Positions 60,564 to 64,000 of a DNA stretch of 64,000 bases are shown one piece after another. The position numbers and the translations under genes were made by a program. The notes beneath the pieces were generated by a model that made no database searches, had not been told where the DNA came from, and saw only the letters and a list, made by a program, of their open reading frames with translations. This DNA is from an alpha proteobacterium BAL199. GTDB taxonomy: Bacteria; Pseudomonadota; Alphaproteobacteria; Thalassobaculales; Thalassobaculaceae. Every line of letters starts with the position of its first letter. The first letter of the stretch is position 1. The stretch is taken from assembly GCA_000171835.1 (NCBI GenBank), contig ABHC01000011.1:124001-188000 (forward strand), written 5' to 3'.

Positions 60564-60573
60564 GTTTGCAAAC
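60564..60573. promoter_or_regulatory. Palindrome GTTTGCAAAC, likely ScfR/RamB-type operator
   Basis: A perfect 10-bp palindrome lies between the divergent aceA and regulator genes, 55 bp before the regulator ATG. A related imperfect one, ATTTGTAAAT, lies at 60545-60554. RamB/ScfR/PccR-type regulators are known to bind TTTGCAAA-like sites in front of glyoxylate-shunt and short-chain acyl-CoA genes. Assignment here is by motif and position. Confidence 0.65.
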
Positions 60574-60628
60574 ACGCTCCAGTAGGATGGCGAAGCGCGA
60601 CGCGAGCGGTCGGAAGGGTCGGAAGCCA

Positions 60629-62074
60629 ATGGCGACGGAACGGTTGGATCGCAAGGCGATGCTCGGTCACAAGATCCGCCGGTTCCGGCTGGATCAGGGA
60701 TTGAGCCAGACCGAAATGGCGGCCCAGATCGGCATCTCGCCGAGCTATCTGAATCTGATCGAGCACAACCAGCGCCCTGTGACCGTGCCGCTGCTGTTCA
60801 AGCTCGGCAACGCCTTCGAAATCGATCTCAAGGAATTCGCCGAGGACGACGACCAGCGGCTGGCCGCTGGGCTGTCGGAGGTATTCGGCGATCCGCTGTT
60901 CGAGGGACAGGCCGTATCCGAGCGGGAGATGCGCGAACTGGTTGCCTCCGCTCCGGCCGCCGCCCAGGGCGTGCTGACGCTGTACCGTGCCTATCGACGG
61001 ATCTGGGAGAACGCCCAGGCGCTGGCGCATGAGGCCGGCGGTGACGGTACCGCCGACGGCCCGCTGTCCCCGGACAACCCCGTTGAAGCTGTCCGAGACG
61101 TGCTGGAGGCGGCGGCCAATCACTTCGACGACCTGGAACGCGCGGCGGAGGAGTTGTGGGAGGATGCCGGCCTCGACCGCGACACCCTGTTCGCCGGTCT
61201 GCGGGTCCACACCAAGGCGGCGCACGGCATCGATGTCCGGGTCATGCCGGTCGAGGTGATGGGCGACACGTTGCGGCGCTGGGACCATCATCGCCGCCGC
61301 ATCCTGATCTCCGAGACCTTGCTGCCGTCGGCGCGGATCTTCCATCTTGGCGTTCAACTGGCGCTGATCAGTCACCGCGAGCGGCTCGACCGGATCGTGG
61401 AGCGGGCCGACCTGCAGAGCGACGACGGCCGCGACCTGTTCCGGATGACGCTCGCCAACTACTTCGCCAGTGCCGTGATGATGCCGTACGGCCCGTTCCT
61501 GCAGGCCGCCAAGGACCTGCGCTACGACATAGAGTTGCTGCGCCGCCGCTTCGGCGCCAGCGTCGAGCAGGTCTGCCATCGCTTGACCACCATGCAGCGC
61601 TCCGGCGCGCGCGGGGTGCCGTTCTTCTTCCTGCGGGTCGACAACGCCGGGAACATCTCCAAGCGCCTGTCCGGCGGAGGCTTCCAGTTCGCGCGGTTCG
61701 GCGGGACCTGCCCGCGTCTGGTGGTGCACGATGTGTTCCGCAGCCCAGGGCAGTTGAACACCCAGGTGGTGCGTTTACCCGACGACACGACGTTCCTGAT
61801 CATTGCGCGCACGCTGGACCCGATCGGCGGCGGCCGCGATCCGCTGCAGCCGCGCTATTCGATCGCGCTGGGCTGCGAGTTGAAGGATTCGCGCCACCTG
61901 ATCTACGGCGATAGCGTGGATCCGAAGCGGCCGGGCGATGTCACTCCGGCGGGCGTCAGTTGCCGCGTTTGCGAGCGACTGGACTGCACCCAGCGCGCCC
62001 ATCCGCCGGTCAACCACAAGCTCCGGGTCGACCAGACCTTGCGCCGGGCGCAGCCCTTCGACTTCGTGCGGTGA
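60629..62074 (+). CDS. XRE/ScfR-family transcriptional regulator of glyoxylate or short-chain fatty acid metabolism
   Basis: 481 residues from ATG 60629 (GGAAG upstream); an ATG at 60587 is possible. An N-terminal Cro/XRE helix-turn-helix (KIRRFRLDQGLSQTEMAAQIGISPSYLNLIEHNQRPVT) is followed by an ImmA/IrrE-like domain (LPSARIFHLGVQLAL, NYFASAVMMPYGPFLQAAK) and a C-terminal ScfR domain with GVSCRVCERLDCTQRAHPPV, a Cys-rich motif shared with RamB and PccR. The HExxH of active ImmA is absent (ISHRERLD). It is divergent from aceA, so regulation of isocitrate lyase is the natural inference. Confidence 0.9.
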   Translation: MATERLDRKAMLGHKIRRFRLDQGLSQTEMAAQIGISPSYLNLIEHNQRPVTVPLLFKLGNAFEIDLKEFAEDDDQRLAAGLSEVFGDPLFEGQAVSEREMRELVASAPAAAQGVLTLYRAYRRIWENAQALAHEAGGDGTADGPLSPDNPVEAVRDVLEAAANHFDDLERAAEELWEDAGLDRDTLFAGLRVHTKAAHGIDVRVMPVEVMGDTLRRWDHHRRRILISETLLPSARIFHLGVQLALISHRERLDRIVERADLQSDDGRDLFRMTLANYFASAVMMPYGPFLQAAKDLRYDIELLRRRFGASVEQVCHRLTTMQRSGARGVPFFFLRVDNAGNISKRLSGGGFQFARFGGTCPRLVVHDVFRSPGQLNTQVVRLPDDTTFLIIARTLDPIGGGRDPLQPRYSIALGCELKDSRHLIYGDSVDPKRPGDVTPAGVSCRVCERLDCTQRAHPPVNHKLRVDQTLRRAQPFDFVR

Positions 62075-62114
62075 CACGGCCCCGCCGATACTGGTAGCCT
62101 GACCTCCCTTTGCC

Positions 62115-62798
62115 ATGTCAAACGACTGCATGCGCACGCTTTTTCATCTCGCCTTGTCACCACAGTCCCGTCTGGTCCGGCTCGTCCTTGGCGAGAAGCG
62201 GATGGAGGCGCATTTGCGCGCCGAGCCGATCTGGGACCGGCGCGAAGAATTCCTGGCGATCAATCCGGCCGGTGAAGTGCCGGTGCTGGTTGAGGACGAC
62301 GGTACCACGATCGCCGGCGCCACGCCGATCGCCGAGTATCTGGAAGAGATCTGCCCGGATCCGGCACTCCTGCACGGCGATGCGGCGGAGCGGGCGGAGA
62401 CCCGACGCCTGATGGCCTGGTTCGACCGCAAGTTCGACCGCGAGGTCACCGACCTGCTGGTCGGCGAGAAGGTCCTGAAGCGGTTCCTGGGGATCGGCGA
62501 GCCGTCCAGCGAGGCGATTCGCGCCGGCCACAGCAACATCGCGATCCATCTGGACTACATCGGCTGGCTGGCCGAGCGGCGGAAATGGCTGGCGGGCGAC
62601 CGGTTCTCGCTCGCCGATGTGGCCGCGGCGACCCATCTGTCCTGCGTGGACTATCTCGGGGACGTTCCGTGGGACCGCAACGCCGAGGCCAAGGGCTGGT
62701 ATGCCCGGGTCAAGTCGCGGCCGAGCTTCCGCCCGCTGTTGGCCGACCACGTCTCCGGTCTGCGTCCAGCCAAGCACTACGCCGATCTGGACTTCTGA
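62115..62798 (+). CDS. Glutathione S-transferase family protein
   Basis: 227 residues: RTLFHLALSPQSRLVRLVLGEKRMEAHLRAEPIWDRREEFLAINPAGEVPVLVEDDGTTIAGATPIAEYLEEICP for the thioredoxin-like domain, and WLAGDRFSLADVAAATHLSCVDYLGDVPW for the helical domain. SPQSR gives the family's catalytic Ser/Cys region. It lies 40 bp after the regulator gene; substrate unknown. Confidence 0.9.
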   Translation: MSNDCMRTLFHLALSPQSRLVRLVLGEKRMEAHLRAEPIWDRREEFLAINPAGEVPVLVEDDGTTIAGATPIAEYLEEICPDPALLHGDAAERAETRRLMAWFDRKFDREVTDLLVGEKVLKRFLGIGEPSSEAIRAGHSNIAIHLDYIGWLAERRKWLAGDRFSLADVAAATHLSCVDYLGDVPWDRNAEAKGWYARVKSRPSFRPLLADHVSGLRPAKHYADLDF

Positions 62799-62806
62799 GG
62801 CGTCAT

Positions 62807-63562
62807 CTATCGCTTGGTGACGTCCATTTCCTCGATTCGGGCGCGCGCTGCCGATGCGGCCGGGCCGTCGGGGTCCAAGTTAAGGACTTCGAGCCAGCTT
62901 TTCCGGGCCGCCGAAAAGTCGCCAGCGAGCTGCTCGAGGATTCCTTGCTCCAGCCAGGCTTCCGGCCGTTTGGGGTCCAGTTTGATGGCGCGTCGGACAT
63001 CCTCTCGCGCCAAGTCGACGGCATCGAGATACCGGTAGGCCGAGGCGCGATACAGCATGGCCTCGGGATCCTGCGGGTCGAGCTCGATGGCGACGTTCAG
63101 GTCGTCGATAGCCTCCCACGACTTGCCGAGAGTGAGCCGGGTGACCGCGCGGTCGACACGAAGCTGCCGGTCGGTCGGCGCAAACTCGATCGCCTGGTTT
63201 TGGAGCTGCTCGGCGCGCTCGACTCGACCAGACAGCTGCCAGGCCTGGGCCGCTTGCGCCAACAGGCCGACACGAAGGCCGGGATCCTGCTTGGCAACCT
63301 CGGTGGACAGGGTCTCCAGGCGGGCGGCCGCCTCGGCGTACTGGCGCGTGCCGACCAGTGCAACCGCGGCACAGTGCCGGGCTGGCAGGCCGCCGCCGGC
63401 CTCGTGCCATGCCAGCGCGTCCGAGTAGGCCGCCGACGGGTCGGACTGTGCTTTAGCCAGGCACCGATTGTAGATGTCGGCCTTCTGCGCGTCGTCGATC
63501 GCGGCCCAGCCGGAAGCCGGGGCAAAAAGCAGCAGGACGGCCAGGGCAAAAATGTTAACCAT
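62807..63562 (-). CDS. Secreted TPR protein
   Basis: 251 residues from ATG 63562. A signal peptide (VNIFALAVLLLFAPASGWAA) is followed by several tetratricopeptide repeats: GTRQYAEAAARLETLSTEVAKQDP, AEQLQNQAIEFAPTDRQLRVDRAV, SWEAIDDLNVAIELDPQDPEAMLYRASAYRYLDAVDLAREDVRRAIKLDPKRPEAWLEQGILEQL. Likely a periplasmic scaffold. The long upstream open frame is shadow of the divergent kinase gene. Confidence 0.85.
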   Translation of the reverse strand: MVNIFALAVLLLFAPASGWAAIDDAQKADIYNRCLAKAQSDPSAAYSDALAWHEAGGGLPARHCAAVALVGTRQYAEAAARLETLSTEVAKQDPGLRVGLLAQAAQAWQLSGRVERAEQLQNQAIEFAPTDRQLRVDRAVTRLTLGKSWEAIDDLNVAIELDPQDPEAMLYRASAYRYLDAVDLAREDVRRAIKLDPKRPEAWLEQGILEQLAGDFSAARKSWLEVLNLDPDGPAASAARARIEEMDVTKR

Positions 63563-63617
63563 TCCGTAACCGCCGGAATTTACACTGATCCGGCGACGGT
63601 ATGAGGCAGTACGGACG

Positions 63618-64000
63618 ATGGAAACTGGATTGAGCTCAGTCGAGGCTGATCGTCGCCTGTCGCGCGAGGCGGCGGCCCAGTTGCGCGAGATCGCGCACGA
63701 GCTGCTCAATCCGTTGAACGCCCTGACTGCCATCGCCGAGATCTTCCGCGACCAGCGATTTGGCCCGTTGCCGGGCGACAAGTACCTGGAATACGCGTCG
63801 CTGGCCCACGGTGCGGCCCAGCGCATGTTGCAGCTGTGCGACCGTCTGGTGCTGGAGGACCCCGCCGCCCGGTCGATCGAGACATCGCCGGTCGGCCAGG
63901 TGTTGAGCGATATTGTCAGCCTGTTCGGGCCGATGGCCGAGGAACGCGGCGTGACCTTGGCGCTCGATCTGCCGGACTCGCTGCCGAAGCTCCAGGTCGA
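63618..64000 (+). CDS. Sensor histidine kinase, N-terminal part (cut by window end)
   Basis: From ATG 63618 the plus strand reads METGLSSVEADRRLSREAAAQLREIAHELLNPLNALTAIAEIFRDQRFGPL, then an open frame to the end (SIVSLFGPMAEERGVTLALDLPDSLPKLQV). IAHELLNPLNAL is a HisKA H-box with the phospho-accepting His. The dimerisation helices and the start of the ATP-binding region follow. No sensor domain or TM precedes the H-box, so this copy may be a soluble kinase or depend on partners. The catalytic domain lies outside the window. Confidence 0.8.
   Translation, partial: METGLSSVEADRRLSREAAAQLREIAHELLNPLNALTAIAEIFRDQRFGPLPGDKYLEYASLAHGAAQRMLQLCDRLVLEDPAARSIETSPVGQVLSDIVSLFGPMAEERGVTLALDLPDSLPKLQV

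Noticed and set aside
1-64000. CRISPR arrays
   Set aside because: No regularly spaced short repeats were seen. The only close direct repeats are the 15-bp pair at 19852 and 19895.
1-64000. tRNA genes as integration sites for the island
   Set aside because: No tRNA-like cloverleaf or conserved TTCRANNY arm was recognised at the island borders. Reading by eye could miss one.

Overview
The window looks like an alphaproteobacterial chromosome, probably Rhodospirillales-like. This is inferred from the high GC, the DUF2336 and DUF4170 families, a ScfR/RamB-type regulator divergent from isocitrate lyase, and the gene order def-fmt-truA / dapE-dapD / argB-engB-yidC-yidD-rnpA-rpmH / recR-ybaB-dnaX. 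It has two very different halves. Positions 1 to about 32,050 are a mobile, heavily rearranged accessory region. Positions about 32,050 to 64,000 are mostly ordinary core chromosome, with one phage scar and one IS630 insertion.

Accessory half. It begins with the N-terminal end of a GmrSD/DUF262 restriction-type gene (1-227) and an IS256-family element (264-1693). Next is a minus-strand operon of lower GC: proteorhodopsin, crtE, crtI, crtB, crtY, blh and a truncated type-2 IPP isomerase (8158 down to about 1829). Together these would make beta-carotene, cleave it to retinal and supply a light-driven proton pump. An IS1380-family element (copy A, 8177-9847) sits 18 bp upstream of the rhodopsin start and has displaced whatever promoter was there. 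Then come an IS1595 transposase remnant, a large SNF2 helicase, and a translationally coupled recombinase cassette (small protein, DUF2924 protein, large serine recombinase, HTH protein). The DUF2924 gene is split by a second, protein-identical IS256 copy with a perfect 8-bp target duplication. After a hypothetical gene, a 7.6-kb transport cluster (HupE-like protein, periplasmic HGG protein, RND adaptor, membrane protein, RND pump) lies between two inverted ISAs1 ends. Two more IS1380 copies (B and C, inverted) flank a 393-bp segment. Their target-site bases show that this segment has been inverted by recombination between the copies. A very AT-rich pentapeptide-repeat fragment closes the region.

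Core half. A secreted YbjN-domain protein is followed by a scar in which a phage terminase fragment is fused to the C-terminal half of an EamA transporter gene. An IS630 element is inserted exactly at the stop codon of rmuC. Then come def-fmt-truA, dapE-dapD, a HAD nucleotidase, a PAS/GGDEF protein coupled to a DUF2336 protein, argB, the engB-yidC-yidD-rnpA-rpmH operon, recR-ybaB-dnaX, the SRP RNA, KDPG aldolase, GST, PfkB kinase, GNAT, a TauE exporter, copper-handling proteins (YcnI-PCuAC fusion, DUF2946 protein), DUF4170, isocitrate lyase with its likely divergent regulator, a second GST, a TPR protein and the start of a histidine kinase.

The most interesting unit is the retinal/proteorhodopsin cassette carried on an IS-bounded island and apparently placed under IS1380 readthrough. 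The transport cluster bounded by ISAs1 ends and the DUF2924-recombinase cassette are the next best candidates for undescribed systems. All functional calls are from reading the sequence; no database search was run.
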